Notes: generated from the sequence alone by a model not told the origin. 64,000 bases of DNA from Daphnia carinata (GCF_022539665.2 NC_081335.1:1302001-1366000), one strand, 5' to 3'; counted from the stretch's first letter, positions 39,901 to 53,990 are shown. Made by a program: numbers and translations.

Positions 39901-42900
39901 AAAAAAAAAAAGAAATGGGACAAATGGGTTCCATTCAAACGGCTGTGCAGGCTTCTCGTTTTTTTTTTTATAGCTTTACTAGTCGTGTGCCGGAGGAACA
40001 AAACTTGGCTTTAAAAAAAAAAAAAAAAAAAAAAAAGAGAATAATAAAAGATTGCGGCGAAAAGGGAAAAGGATCTCTGACGAATTCGTCGTCAAGAATA
40101 TCATACGCAGCATTAAATAGCTAGAAGGGGAGGGGGGAGGAGGGGTGGAGATCGGTAATATACGCACGCAAATAAAAGAAAAAAAATGTATCTAAATAAA
40201 TCAGACGAAAGGGCGCATAGACACAGTGACCCTATTCTGCTACTAGCGGATTTAAAGGCTTTGTTTTCGATCAGACAGAGAGCCACATCATCGGCTACAA
40301 TTCCCCCCCCCCAACCCCCTACCTCCTCTTCTGGGTTGGATGACCAAAATAAGGGACTGGAAGGTGGCGAACTGTTCGGCGGGGAGGGGTTGAAAAATAA
40401 AAGCCGAGAAAGAAGAAGACGCAGCGCAGTTTGATCGCTTGCTCTTATATTCAGCAGTAACAATAACAGAGAGGCGAAAATAAAAAAAAAAGCGTTAACA
40501 AAGTGTGACGTGGCAGCTTTCTTGTTTGACTTGACAGCCGGATCAAACGCGGGAGAGAGCCTAGAGCCGCTTCTCTTGGTATTCAGTGGATGGTACACGA
40601 ACCCTCTTACTTCAATTCCGGATGACACACAGTTCCCCCTTCCCCCCACCATTTTTATTTATTCCGTTTATCTTTTTTTTTTCAGGAGGAAGTGGAATTT
40701 AATCCGATATTATACATGCGATGTCTATTTTTTTTCAATTTCTCAAATGTTTGTGTTTGATCAAAACACATTTCATTTTTTTTTTTACGACGAGAGATTC
40801 GTATTCCCCGCGCAATTTGATGCCATTCGGAGAAAAAAAAAAAAGAAAACAAAAGTAAAAAATGAACTCGCCGACTGTGTGTCATCCGTAGCGATTTTTT
40901 TTTTTTTTTTGAAGATGACTGATGATCTCTGGATTGTGTTTAACGATCATTGCGATTAGTCACGCCGGATTGGAAACACGAGTCGGTTAGCAATAGGAGA
41001 AATCAATGGTTCATTAACCAGCGCCGCAACCGGAAATATACTCTGTCCCTTTAATTTATTTGTTTTTTTTTTAAAGCCGAAAAATTTTTGAGACCACAAG
41101 TAGAAAGAAAAAATCATCATCATCAATAATATGTTCACGTTACAAGATCTATGTTTTTTTTTTTTCTTCTTCTTCTTCTTCTTCTTCTCCGAGCTTCTGT
41201 CATTTCCTTAACGATCGTTGCGGGTATTACGATGACGAAAAATGACAAGCACATCCCAAGAATTAGGTGGCGGAGGCGCTTGTTGGGCACGAAACTAGTT
41301 TCCATGTTTGTTTATGACTCGTCGCTTCTACTATGTATAATCCCGTGTCAAAAGCTCATTAGCAGGACATCATCATCATATATCCTTCCCCCCCCCCCTT
41401 TTCCAAACACCCGTCCGTATTACATTGAAGAAGAAGAAGAAGAAGAAAAAAAAAGAGGTGGTCGGGAGGTGATGACGATCCTCTCATTAGCTGCCCTTTT
41501 TTTTTTTTTTTTCGGAGGCAGGGACAGTTTGTCTGTTGACCCTGCTGATCGCGGGACCGACGACACGATGGTTCACGCCGAGTTTGCTTTTCTCTACGCA
41601 AGGGTCTAGACAGAAGGCAGTGAGGTACGGATGTGAGCGAAAGGTATTGGTGTGAAACATAACGGTCCGTGAAGGCGCCAGCTGGGGTGTTGTTTAGTAT
41701 CTTAGTTATCTTTTCTAAACCATTTTTTTTTTATTTATTTATTATTTTTGGGTCCACCTTTTTGATGTATAGGGGATGATATAGGGAACTGATGACATTT
41801 TTGTTGCGTTAACAGTACATTTTTCATCGTGTATTTTCATTTCAAAAATTTGTTTTTGAGCGTTTATTGACGGGAGATAAGGTCATGAATTTCGCTCAAT
41901 TGAACTCCACCCCTTTTTAAACCCATTTCTTTCTTTTTTTCGGATTTCCCCTCTTTCGTGTTGTTTTATTTTATTTTATTTTTTTTGTTGGTTGTCTTTT
42001 TGCCATGACAAACGGCACAGATTGTGCATTTTTATTTCTTGTGACGATGGTTGGATGCGCTTTCCGGAGAGCTGGAAAACGTTTGGCAGTCTACCGCCTA
42101 GTACCAGCATGTAGTTTAGAAGTGGGGCTACTATTGTAAATAAATCGAATGAAGCGTAGAAAAAAAAAAAAGGAAAAAAAAAAAAAAAAAAAGATAAAGC
42201 TTAGAACTATATCGAGAGAGAGAGTGACTTTGGGTGGGGTTGGTAGGGTGGCGGCCCCAGAACAGCTCAGACACGAATCACTGGTTTATACTCACACATA
42301 GCTGGCGAGCACGCACGCACGTACAGCGAGATACTCTCTTCTCCTCTGGTCAACCGAAAATCACACAACACCATTTTTTTCCTTTTTTGTATTGTAAATA
42401 TAAGCGTAAATGACCTTTTCACCTCTCGGCATTTCTACCACTCCCCCTCCATCCGTTTTTGGACTATCGCTAACTGTGGAAAGGGACAACGCTGCGAACT
42501 GAGAAACTAAACAAGAGGCTTCTATCCATTACGTATTTCTTTTTTTTTTCTTTGCCCGTTCAATTTCACAACACTTTGCTATTTTTTTTGTGTGTTCCAT
42601 GATTTTTCTTGTTCGCTTGTTTTTACTTGTCTTCATTTCTTGCCCTGAAAAAAAAATCTTCTGGGCCTTTTTTTTTCTTTGTTTTCTTCTTCTGCTTCTT
42701 CTTCTTCTTCTGCTGCCTCAATCTCTATATCCGGCAAGGCTTTTCGGGCTCCCTTAACTCAATTATCGTCCAGGAGGGGGAGTCACGGCTCTCTGCGCTC
42801 TTGCGACTCTTCCGTTTTTTTTTTTGTTTTGTTTGTTTTTTCCAAAAGGGCACTGCTCTTGTTTTTCCGGTTTTTCACAGAACTGCTCGCGCTCTATTCT

Positions 42901-45900
42901 CTATAAGACATGACCAAAACTGTGAGGGGAGGGACAGGTCAACCAATGTTTACAAACAATACTACTCCAACTATTATATGTGCTGCAACTCGTCTTTCGG
43001 TCGAAGGCAAAAAGAACAACAACTCTCTTTTGCATTAACAGCAGACGAAAGGAACAAAAAAAAAAAAACAATTGTACCGAATCTTTCGTGGCGGTTCGTC
43101 CCTCTTCACTTTCCTTTTTATTTCGCGTTCGTTTCGATACGGAGAGAGAAAAAAAAAAATGCCATTTTCTATCGATCGGAGAAAAAAAAAAAGGAAAATA
43201 CTTTTAATTGATTAGAAAAGAGATATGGTGTACATCTTCGATGTATGGTATCGCGACGCTAATAGTTTGGTTGCTAATAGCTACAGTAGACATCAATCGA
43301 TAAAAGCGCGGGGCGAAGTCGACGTAAGATGATCTTCTTTTTCGACCCCAAAACCTCGCCACTATTGGAGGTAAGGATGTACACAGGTATAAGCTCTACT
43401 ACCAAACGTAGAGTTAAGGAAATCAGTTCATTATTGTACGGCTGGTGCCGCTGGCATCACGTGTCACCATTTTTGCCAATCATCTACGTAAAAGGTTCCA
43501 TGTTGTGGGCTTTTTTTTTATTTTTTATATTTTTTTTTCATCTACCGAATCCCAGATGATACTCTTTTCTAGCAATTGATGTGTAATATTGAAAGGGATA
43601 GACGAAAAGAAAAAAAAAAAACCTTCCGCGTTATGCTCGTCTCCATCGTCAGGTGTATTTATCGAAGTTTGCGTGAATAAACTAATACGCGTAGGCGATG
43701 GGTTGCCCTCAAAATGGAGGTACTTTCTCATGTACTACGTTTTTTTTTTTGCAAAACTCATAGCGCGCGCTGCGACGGATGAAATACATCTCTTAGCGCA
43801 TTACACCATAATAACCGGACTCGTGCAGCATAAATTCCATGCGTCCCCCCCCCCCCACCCCCGTCTCTCCCTTCTGCAATCGGCCGGATCCTGTCGGGTA
43901 CGCCAGTGAGTTTGAATATGGCAGATCTATAGCTCATAGTTGCATTGAAAATGTAAGAGGGCCACTACTACCTTGTGTATATGCACGGTTAGACTCAGGG
44001 ACTCTACAAAAAAAATATAGAAATAAATAGAAAACAACATGGGAGGCATGTACAGCGTGTTGGCGCATATCCATTTCAATCTTTTTTTTTTCTTTTCTTT
44101 TTAAACATCTTTCACAATGTTGTGCGTTGCCCGCTTGATCGAGTACCTCTGTCTTCAAGACTTTGTTCTTTCTATCTCTTGGAAAAGTGATTTACTTTGC
44201 TCCATTTTTTTTTCCGTTGGTCTGTTGCTCTAGAGTTCATTTTGATGTTTGAAAAAAAAAAAAAAGAAAGAATTCCCTTTAGCGAAACAATGGATGTAAA
44301 AACGTAAGGGGATACTTAATTGATTGAGTGGAGATTACACCTGCGCTCCATAGGCATTGTTGGTGTGAAATAATCCCTTAGGAAGAAAAAAGCGAGCGAA
44401 GTGCATTTGAATTTTTTTCTCCCTCTTTTGAAAATGAGCTTCTCTCTTTTTCTCGGATAATCACAAAGACTCTCGATTCTTTATTATTATTATTATTATT
44501 TTTTTTTTTTTGCACGCGGAAAGACTTCTAGCCTGTCGGCATGTCTCGCTATTCTCCTTCTCTATCACGCAGCGCCACAGCAGCGACGGGAATACTAAAA
44601 GGCCATCACGCGCGGGACAGACGACAAGAGCCGAATAAAAGGTGGAACGGCCCCTGCCAGAAAAAAAAAAAAAATAAAAATAAATAATAATAATGGGGAA
44701 CGAGAAAAGGAAGATGAAGAAATCCAATATCGTAGTAGACAATCCTCAGTTGCTGCTAGTGATGTGTGCTGGTCGTCGGATGATTGCGCGTCCTTTTAAC
44801 GCACTGCCATATAGTTTGACCCCGGGAAAACATCCTCTTCTTTTCTTTTTTTTTTTAGTATTCATATTTTTTTTTTTTTTTTCTTTTCTGCGCGTTGTAT
44901 TCCTGCTGTTTATCATAAACAGAGGAGGACAAAAGACGAGAATCAAAGGGGGGGACAGCAGCTTTCTCGTTACGCACGGGATTGGGCTACTTGATGAAAG
45001 TGGACAAACGAGTTATTTGTCAGCGATCAGAAATAGTCAATAGAGATCATTTTTTTTTTTTTTTTAATCAGAATTCTATTGACACGTCGCCAGTTTTCTT
45101 TTTTTGTTCTTAAGAAATTGATTAAAAGATTTACTCCTTTGGACCACTTCTGCGAATACCCAGACACCTGATGCCTCCAGCCTTCCATTTTTATTTATTT
45201 TCATTTGAATGTGGTAGATTTTATCGATTTAAAAAGAGAAAGGTTTTTTCCATTCAATTAGATTTTTCTTGCTCAATTATTTTTTGTTTTCTTGGCTTTT
45301 TTTTTTTTTTTTCATTCGTATGCAAATTTTCTTGTTCTTGTCGAACATATCGCAACTGTATCTTTCAGCACAGTCATATGTTTTTTTATTTGCCCTTTCT
45401 TTTACGAGTTGCGCAATCTGCCTGGCGTCGCTAGGCGTCGCTCCCGATGTTCGGTTCCTCCTCCATTTCCCTCCCGCTCTGCTTCGCTCCTTCGCCCAGA
45501 AGCGACTCAGTCTGCCCGCGGACGGCCAACCGTTCAGACGTTATCTCAATCATTTTTATAATTCCAAGAGCGCGGGCGTAGATGAACAGTTTTCTTTTTT
45601 TTTTTCCCCCTAAATATCGAATATTGCCCATTTTCTCAAAATCGAATTGTTCTGCCGTTTCGATTATTACATCACGCGTCAGTCCGTTTTATCGTTCACT
45701 GGTGATCGTCACGGTATCGAATGTGATTCGATACGTTTGAATATTAAAGGCAAAACAAACAAGAGCGGCTCCATGGATGCTGTCAGAAGTCCTGAAGCCA
45801 ACAGGTAGGAAGAGACGAACTTTGGATTTCATTCTTCCCTCATTCTCATTTACTTTTAATATCCATTTTTCCCTTCAACATTCGGAATGTTTGGGGGGGA

Positions 45901-47525
45901 AAAAATGTTTCATTGTCCAAATGGCCTGATTTTCTACCGGCCACCCCACCCTCCTCATTAGATGTTTTATTTCTTTTCCTTTTCCTTCCTTCCTTCTTTT
46001 TTTTTTTTTTTCTTCTTTCTATCACCTCCTTGTGTATAATAATCAAGTGACTTGAGGGCAATGATGATGAAGGCCGTCTCTTTTCTTTGTAGCCCGGCAA
46101 CGGGCTCACATCGATCCAGCCCTAGCGTCACATACCCAACGTAGTTGCGCGACATAAGAAAAAAAAAAAAAAAAAAAAGTTTTCTTCAACCTGATGGATC
46201 ATCTCTCTCTCTCTCTCTCTACTCGCGTTCCAAAGATATACCAACTACCGTAGCGACTCTCTATGTATTCTTATGCGTTTGGGCTGTAGCCTATACATCT
46301 CCGAGGGACCGGAATGATATCGTATGATATCTCCCTTAATATGCTTTCTTGTTTTTGTTTCTTTTTTTTGTTTCTTTCTGTTTAGACGTTTTCGCTGCTT
46401 CTCCATCATCTTTTTTGAGGCAGGGTTTGGCTTGATATATCCGGTTGCCCTGTAAATCGCTGTCGCCTTCTCTTTTTTTGTCTGTGTGTTCCAGTTTCTT
46501 TTTTTCTGGAACATAGAAAAACTACGGGTTTTTTTTTCCGTATTGTTCAAATCTTTGGAGACCTTTTTGAACGATACTTCTTTTCTTTTTTTTTTATACA
46601 TACCGTCGCGTGTGTGTGCAGTATAGAGTGGGTATCACTTTGGACTAATTGAATTGATTATTCATGGAGATAAGTTACGAGAGGAGAGAGACACATTCCG
46701 AAACTTGCCTCTTTTTGACCATCAATTATTTCCGAGGAGCTTCCCCATTTGACTCTGAGAGATGCATCCATACGGCTGACTTCCCTTAAACACACATTCC
46801 GCATGACATTCAAGTGCGTCGAGAGTCAAACAAGGTTAACGCCAGAAGTAGGGAGTTGGCTCTCTCGAGTGGAATCGACGGAAAATTATTTGATAATTTT
46901 CCAAAACGGGCTGAAATCGTCGCACAGAAATGGTCGTTGACGAAAACAATCGATCGTAGGTGTAGGCCCTCGTCCTTCTATTATTGCCCACGTTTGACGA
47001 AATCTTTCATTACGTCAATCGGTTTTTCTTTTTCAATCAAAATTAAAGACGAATGCTTGCATTAGGATTTGTTTAAATGTCTTGGGAACTACGTCAAATT
47101 CTATTTGAATCAGAACGAAAAAAAAGACAAATTTTAAAGGGCTAGAGTTCTAGGTGCAGCATATAGAGCCGGGAGGGAGCCTGTGCGTAATTGGTTTCTT
47201 CTCTCCGACGCGGACTAGATCTGCTTGCCAGTAGTTTACGGGGAGGGAAACGAAAGCAAGAGTCTAGCGTCTACACGGTCCGTCTTTCGCAGCTGCGTTC
47301 CTCTCCCGAGACCAAAAAGGGCCAGCAAAACTCGTTGGTCCCGGCTAAAGAACACACACACACACACACACATGTGCCTCTCGTCGTCTCCTATGTGCTC
47401 GGCGTTTGTTTTGTTTCCTGCTCCGGCTTCTTATTCATTTTCGAGCTTTGCACAATGTAAGACGCAGCGAACAAAACGACAAGGTTATGAATACATGTCG
47501 TGCATAACAACAGTGCGGGAGAAAG

Positions 47526-47556
<31 letters not shown>

Positions 47557-48104
47557 TGAACAAACACGGAGAGAAGAGCTTAACACACACACGGTTTGTG
47601 TGTTTCAGTCGTCACCTCTCTTTGCATGCTCTGCACAACTCAATTGCATCCAGCGTCTCGGAATCACTGAGACAAAACGTACAGCACATCATAATCGTTT
47701 ACGTTTTTTGTTTGTTTTTACTTGTTTTTTTTTGTTTGTTTTTTACGTCGGGAGGTTGTACATAGAATTAAATAGCGCTATAGTGTTGACACGCTTGGGC
47801 TAAAAACGAAGATGTAGAAGTCCTGTAAACGGGGATACATTTTTTTTTTTAGCTGCTGGTGAATCATTGATCCGTCTTGCAAGAGCCCGTTTTGCATGAG
47901 GGAGAAACAACTCAGTTCAATCCAGCCCGTCTGCTGTCTTGTATACAAATACGGCGTCAATCGGATATCCTGGTGGTTTGGCCTTATTATTTACGATATA
48001 AATGGGATGGGTGAAGCTTTCCCCCCTGTGTATTGCCACACATCCGCCGCCGTACTGGACCGGACATTTATGCGTTTGTTCTTGGCAATTTAAGACGTCA
48101 AAAG

Positions 48105-48145
<41 letters not shown>

Positions 48146-51100
48146 AACAAAACAAATGAAAAGACATCTTCGACGAATCATTTGGAGCTTCTATTTTTGT
48201 TTCTACTTGGGCCATGAAAAAACAAAAAGAAAAAGAAAAAACAGCGCGGCCGTCTCTTTACATTCCCGTCCATTAGCCAATTGTGTTTTGATTCGGTTTT
48301 TCCCGGTGACTTGGCACTCGTCTAATATCCCATCCTGTTTTTCCTGTCCTCCTGTAAAGCCTTTCTATTGGCCGTCGTAAATCTTTCGCAATTCACTCAA
48401 CCCCGGGAGGTCCCGCCACCGTCTCCCAATGGCCCGAAAGGATCAACCGGACCGCGACCTGTGCTCTCCGTTTTTCCTCTTTCAACAGTTCGGGTAGGGG
48501 GCAACGTCGCCTTTCAAACTGTTCACAAACATTTCACAGTTTTTTATTTTTTATTTTTTTTTTCCTCCTTCTATCGACGTGTACGTGTATTTAATATTGG
48601 AATTTGGCCAGAATGAAGTCTGGAAACCTGCTAGTCTATCAGCCATCGTTTCGGTTTGTGTGTGTCTGTATATATATATAGAGGGCTTTATGTACACTAC
48701 GGGCTATATAGCCGCGGTCGTTGAATTCGGTTGAGCTGCACTGAATTGAATTAGAACCTGTCCCTCCCTTTCAAAGATGAGAGCGAGCGAACGGAGTAAA
48801 AAGAAAGAAAAAAAAGGAAGAACGAGACCAGAACTATTTCCTCTTGTCTTTCTTTAAATATTTTTTTTTTTTTTTTTTTTGTTCTTTGTCTGTGTTATTT
48901 CAATTCTCCTACGCATGACTTGACTTCATTGGTCGTTTGCCTCTCTGCAGCCCTTCTGTTATTTTTCTATTCGTCCGACTGGGGTTTAGCGAACGAACAG
49001 CGTCGATAACAAAACAGCCTTGGTCGTTATACATTATAGGCCGCTCTGTGTCTTTCAATTTTTCAGGCCCTTTCGTTTTTGTCCCTTGTTTTTTAAGAAA
49101 CAAACTTTTTTCTTGCGTTGCGTAACTGACTGTGGGGATTTTCTTTGCTCGTCAACTAGTTAAGTACGCCCTGCATTTTCAAAAGTGATTTGAAATCATG
49201 GTTGCGTCGACATCCAGCTGACTTGGCCGTTGGCGGTCCGCATCGCCCTCGCGGCCCTTTACTATATAGTCTGCCTTTTAAAAGAATTTTTTTTTTTTTT
49301 ACACCCGAAACAAGAAGAAAAAAAAAAGGGGGCAATTAAATGTCCATTTGGAAAAAAAAAAAAATGTAAGTCTGTCAAGTTCTCTAGCACGCTCCTTTTA
49401 TTGAAAAGACAGCACAACTAAAGGATATCCAAACTTGAGTGGCTGCCGGATAGTAAGACAATAACAAGCTATACGCTTTAACCAAAATAAGGGCCGGGCC
49501 ATTCAGCAGCGAGTCCATACGTATTCAGTTACAGGCTATTAAAAAAAAAATACAAAGTCGTTTCTATGATTATATGATACAGCCATAATGGGAGAAGACA
49601 CATACCACCATACTTAGTCAAAAGTTATAAGAACAACGATTCCAAACAGATAAAGCTAAATAAAAATGATTGTCAAGCTCCCGTTTTCACTGATATTCTT
49701 CTTGACATTATTCTTTTTTTTTTTTTTCGTTATTTTAACGGTTGTCGTAAATAATCGGCAGAAAAATCCTCATGTTTCATTGATTTGAATTTTTTTTTTT
49801 TTTTTGTTTTTTTCTATGTAAGAATTTACCTGTTTTCTATTTTTGTGTCGTGTTCCAAACACGGCCAGCGGGGTTTTATCGTTTCACAATCTTACCCTTT
49901 TGTCGGAAATGGTGCGAGCAAAAACTTTTATTTTTTGAAAGAAAAGAAAAGGAAGAAAGAAAGAAAGAAAAAAAAAGTGCCTCAGTTCACTCTCGCTTTC
50001 GGTTAAAGTTTTCTTTTACCGACCAGATGGCGCATCTTTTTTTTTTTTCTTTCTTGCTCAATGGGAAAGGAGCGGAAAACTTGGCAATGGGTTCCCCCCT
50101 TTTTTTTTTTTTTTCTCCTCCAGCAGTACATTACATTTCTTTTATTTGACTATGTTTTAAAAAACGCGGTATTTTCGTTCCCTTTTCCTTTTCTTTTTTT
50201 TCTTTGCGTGTTTCTCAACATCTTCATTGGCCAATCAATTTCTCTGCAGCCATTTGAAGTATGATTATCACGAATATTATTTTTCAAAAATGGCTACGCT
50301 GATGAAAAGGCGTCTGCGTAAGTGTTCATTTTTTTTTTTTACGAGTTTCACTTGTTTTCGTCAAATTCAAAAAAAAAAAAACGACTCTATCGTTGTAAAA
50401 GAATTTCCAATGAACGCGACGCACACGTTGACAAGTGTTGAGGAAGGCGACGTTGTTGTTCTTATTAGGTCAATAATCAAGAATCACGTCCGCTCGGGCT
50501 GTCACTCGTCTACGCCCCGGTGCGTGTAAACGCACGAGAACTCCGACGTGAGTAATAACGTTGAAAGAAAAAAAAAAAAAAAACGAATGGTTTTCTTCTT
50601 TTTTTTTTTTAGCGAGGTCGTCTTTCGAAGGTGGAACAAGATGCCACTGAATTTACTGCCAGCTGCTGCTGCTGCTGCTGCTGCAAAAACCTGTGTTACA
50701 CTGTAAAACATCGTAGATCACGCAGAGTCAACGCGTTTGTTGTATTTAAAAAAGAAGAAGGATGGTGAAAGTCAGCCATGAAAAAACTCCGTTAAGGGAC
50801 GATGTATATGTGCACGTAGTCATTGTCTTGGGCGCATAAAAAAAGACGAGAGAAACAAAGAAGGCGGGGGTTGCCAAAAAAAAAAAAAATACACAAACAA
50901 CTGCACCTAGACAGCTACAAGAGGCTATTGGGTGCTTTGCATATACAGTAGTAAACACCATTAAAAAAAACTTTTAGATTCCTTGTGTACATGTGCAGGC
51001 GCTTAAATTTCACTGGATGGGTCGTCCGCACATATTTTTTTTTTTCGTATGTAAGTTGACGCTGATGACGTACGTCTCTTCCCTTTCGGACTTTAAAGTT

Positions 51101-51152
51101 TATAGCCTTCCCATTCTTTGTATTTATTTGTAATTATGAAGAAGGGTTTCTT

Positions 51153-51188
<36 letters not shown>

Positions 51189-53704
51189 TTCTGGAAGTAG
51201 CAGAACAGTTGAAGCGTGACCTAGTCATGCAGTACGTACGCAGATTCTCGGTCACGTTCCACAGCGGCTGTGTGTCACACAGAAACGCAACATCCGAGAC
51301 CGGGATCGTAAACAGCAACGCATAGAAAACGCATCTTCTTTTTCTGCCTTGTGCGTGTCTCTCATTTTCCAAATATCAAGAGGGGAACAACAAAATAAAA
51401 CATCTCCCTTTTTTTGTGTGTGTTTTTTTGCTTATCTGTTCCGCTGTTGCGCAGCGCTCGAGCAGAGCACCGCCATCTGGGGAGAAACTCTTTTGCTCGT
51501 GATATTTCCTTTTTGCTGGTTGTGTCTAGGAGAAGGGGGACAGTCGTCTTGATCCAATTAATCTATTTACAAAAAAATAAAAGAGGAACACTGTCACCAG
51601 CCACCTCTCTGCAGACAGAAATGGTTGGCAAGGCAAGGAAACAGACGTCGATGACGTCATTGAACGTCGAGTGCTTGTCGCTCTTGACGGAATAATGAGG
51701 CGTGATTGATTCGGTTGCGCCACATAACACGAACCAGCGAAACAATATAACAAGCTCTCGAGTCCGACATTTTGTCTGTGCACACGAAATTATTTCAATG
51801 CCCTTCCGGTTTTCAAATTCTGACCTTTTTTTTTTTTTTTTCTTTGTAATTCATTTCAATTTTTTATTGCAGAACTTAGAAGATTTCTCTCTTCGACATG
51901 TAGTTTCGAATTGTTGTAACATTTCTCTTTTTGTATTTTGCTATTTTGATTTGCAGAGCTTCGCAGAAATTGAATCTGGCGTCACCTCAACGCCGGAAGC
52001 GGCACGGATCTTCGGATGGAGCCGAATCGCCCATTCCGGCCGCGGTTCACCGCTTCGGAACGGATTTCAGCGGACTGCTACGTCGCAACCCGCCGCCGCC
52101 TACGCCTCACCTCCTCCGACGTCTCGGGCTCCGAGAGAACCCCGGAGTCGGCAAAGTAAGTTTGTTCTTGGAAAAACAACATATTTTTCTCTTTGCCGGC
52201 AGTGGGGGGTAGGTAGGATTAGTTTATTAGTCCAACAAATGGTTTGCTCGCCACCGATCTTCGTGTCGATGCGCGACACTAAGCGGATAAACGATGACAA
52301 ACGGTTGCTGAAAAAATAAGATCGATTTAGCCCTAAGCAAGTCACGTGAATTTCTAAAAGGGGGAATCAAAAAATTTTAATTTCGTTTCACGTTGATCTG
52401 AACGATCTGAATTTTTCTTTTGTACTCCCGCATTGATTTCTTTTATCGCATCGTCGAGATGGCTCTCGACAATTGACATGGCCTCTTTTTTTTTTTTTTT
52501 TTTTTTATTCATCTCCTTGCGTAATTGGCATCCGCATTGATTCACCCCCCCCCCCCCTCCCGAACGATGTAGAAGAGTAACGGGAAAAATGGTAGAGATT
52601 GCGTACATGTTTCCCAGCCATTCCCGAGAAAGAAAAAAAAAAGGGAGCAGGGGAGAAGACCGATCAATTCAGTTGCTTTGAATTTGTGACGTTTTTCGTA
52701 TAACACAGCAGCTCAGGATTTGATGGAGCCCAGGGTCCATACCCTTGTAAAAAAAAGAAAAAAAGTAGGGAGCTGGCGTATATATGTAAATGAAGCAAGA
52801 AAAAAAAAAAAAAGAGAGAGAGAGAAATGGTTATGGTTGCGTTAAAGGGCGCAGTATACTCTCGAGCGACGCTTCGGACTCGGCCGACGAACGCGGGAGC
52901 CGTTGCGCGTTTTGAATATCAAGTTACTCCAAATCCGTTCGTCTTCTGCCTGCCTTTCAAACAAGCTTGCTTCGTGGTTGTACGGAGTTTTAGTCGAATG
53001 GTGGCACAGCGAGATGTTGCCAATTTGTTCCAGTGCTAGCCCAGCTAGCTAATAAAAAAAAAAAAAAAGGGAAAGAAAACGGAAGAGAAGTTTTTCCCAC
53101 AGGGGGGGGAGTGAAAGCCCCAACTTTAATCGACGGAATGAATGCAAATGCGCTACCATCCTCTCTGTGCCATGCCTAACGTCTGCTTGTCTCAAGATTG
53201 CGTCTTATTAGCCCCCCCCCCTTTTTTTTTTAGCATTAGACCGCGCGCGTGTTTTCTCGGGACCGAAGAGGCGATGGTTTGTAGCAAAGCAGAAGGAGAA
53301 TGTCGGTTCGTACACGGAAGGCTCTTTATTTTATTTTTTTTTTAGGGGGGGGGGGTTGCAGGATCAAAGCGAAAGCCCACAGGCTTAAGACATTGATCGA
53401 ATAGAGAGCCTGCGCTTCTAAAACTTGCGTAACCAACGGTTGTTCCTCTATTGAACGTGAGGAGATAGTGTTTAACACGAATCCCAAGTTTTGATGGTAA
53501 GATTTCTTATCATCCGTCAGAAGAAAACAAAAAAAAAAAAAAAAAAAAAAATTGTATCTTATGCGACGTGTATCTGTCTGGAACTTTGGATTGTTACGAC
53601 GACTGAGGTCTTAGAATGGTCATCTTGCATGAGGGCCAGTTGTTATATTAGATGTGTTAACAGTTTATAGCTTTTGCAGAAGGCGACACACATCATTTCG
53701 TTGC

Positions 53705-53737
<33 letters not shown>

Positions 53738-53956
53738 CCTTTAGCTCTTTAAATCGTGAAAGTTTTTATGGACGGCCCACATGCAGCCCGGCTATTTGGA
53801 CAGTTATGACACAAAGACAAACCAGCCAGAGGAAGAAAAGATGGAAGTGTTTCCATAAGAATATTGGCTCGTGTTAAGGGCCAGCGGCCAAACCAAAGAG
53901 TTTGGTTATCTCTAATCAAAGTTATTTTTTGCCTTCACTTTTAACCGGCCCTTTTG

Positions 53957-53990
<34 letters not shown>

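Larger units (their letters stand above)
30817..51956 (+). other. Intron 3 (21.1 kb), includes proposed second promoter
   Basis: It begins gtagga and ends gatttgcag. Besides the homopolymers it contains several GC-richer, homopolymer-poor islands: about 34500-34690, 37160-37400, 40200-40640, 45425-45810, 46620-47090 and 48390-48510. The 45.5 kb island has an Inr/DPE promoter and a splice-compatible first exon; the others are unexplained and may be enhancers, alternative exons or old insertions. Confidence 0.85.

Noticed and set aside
42609-43211. 200-codon open frame
   Set aside because: Phe- and Lys-rich product of T and A runs and CTT repeats; no splice or domain support.
45681-45684. Second TCAGTC initiator (45679-45684) closer to the candidate ATG at 45773
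   Set aside because: No DPE at +28 (GTCACG there); the upstream site at 45507 is much better, though this one could be a minor start.
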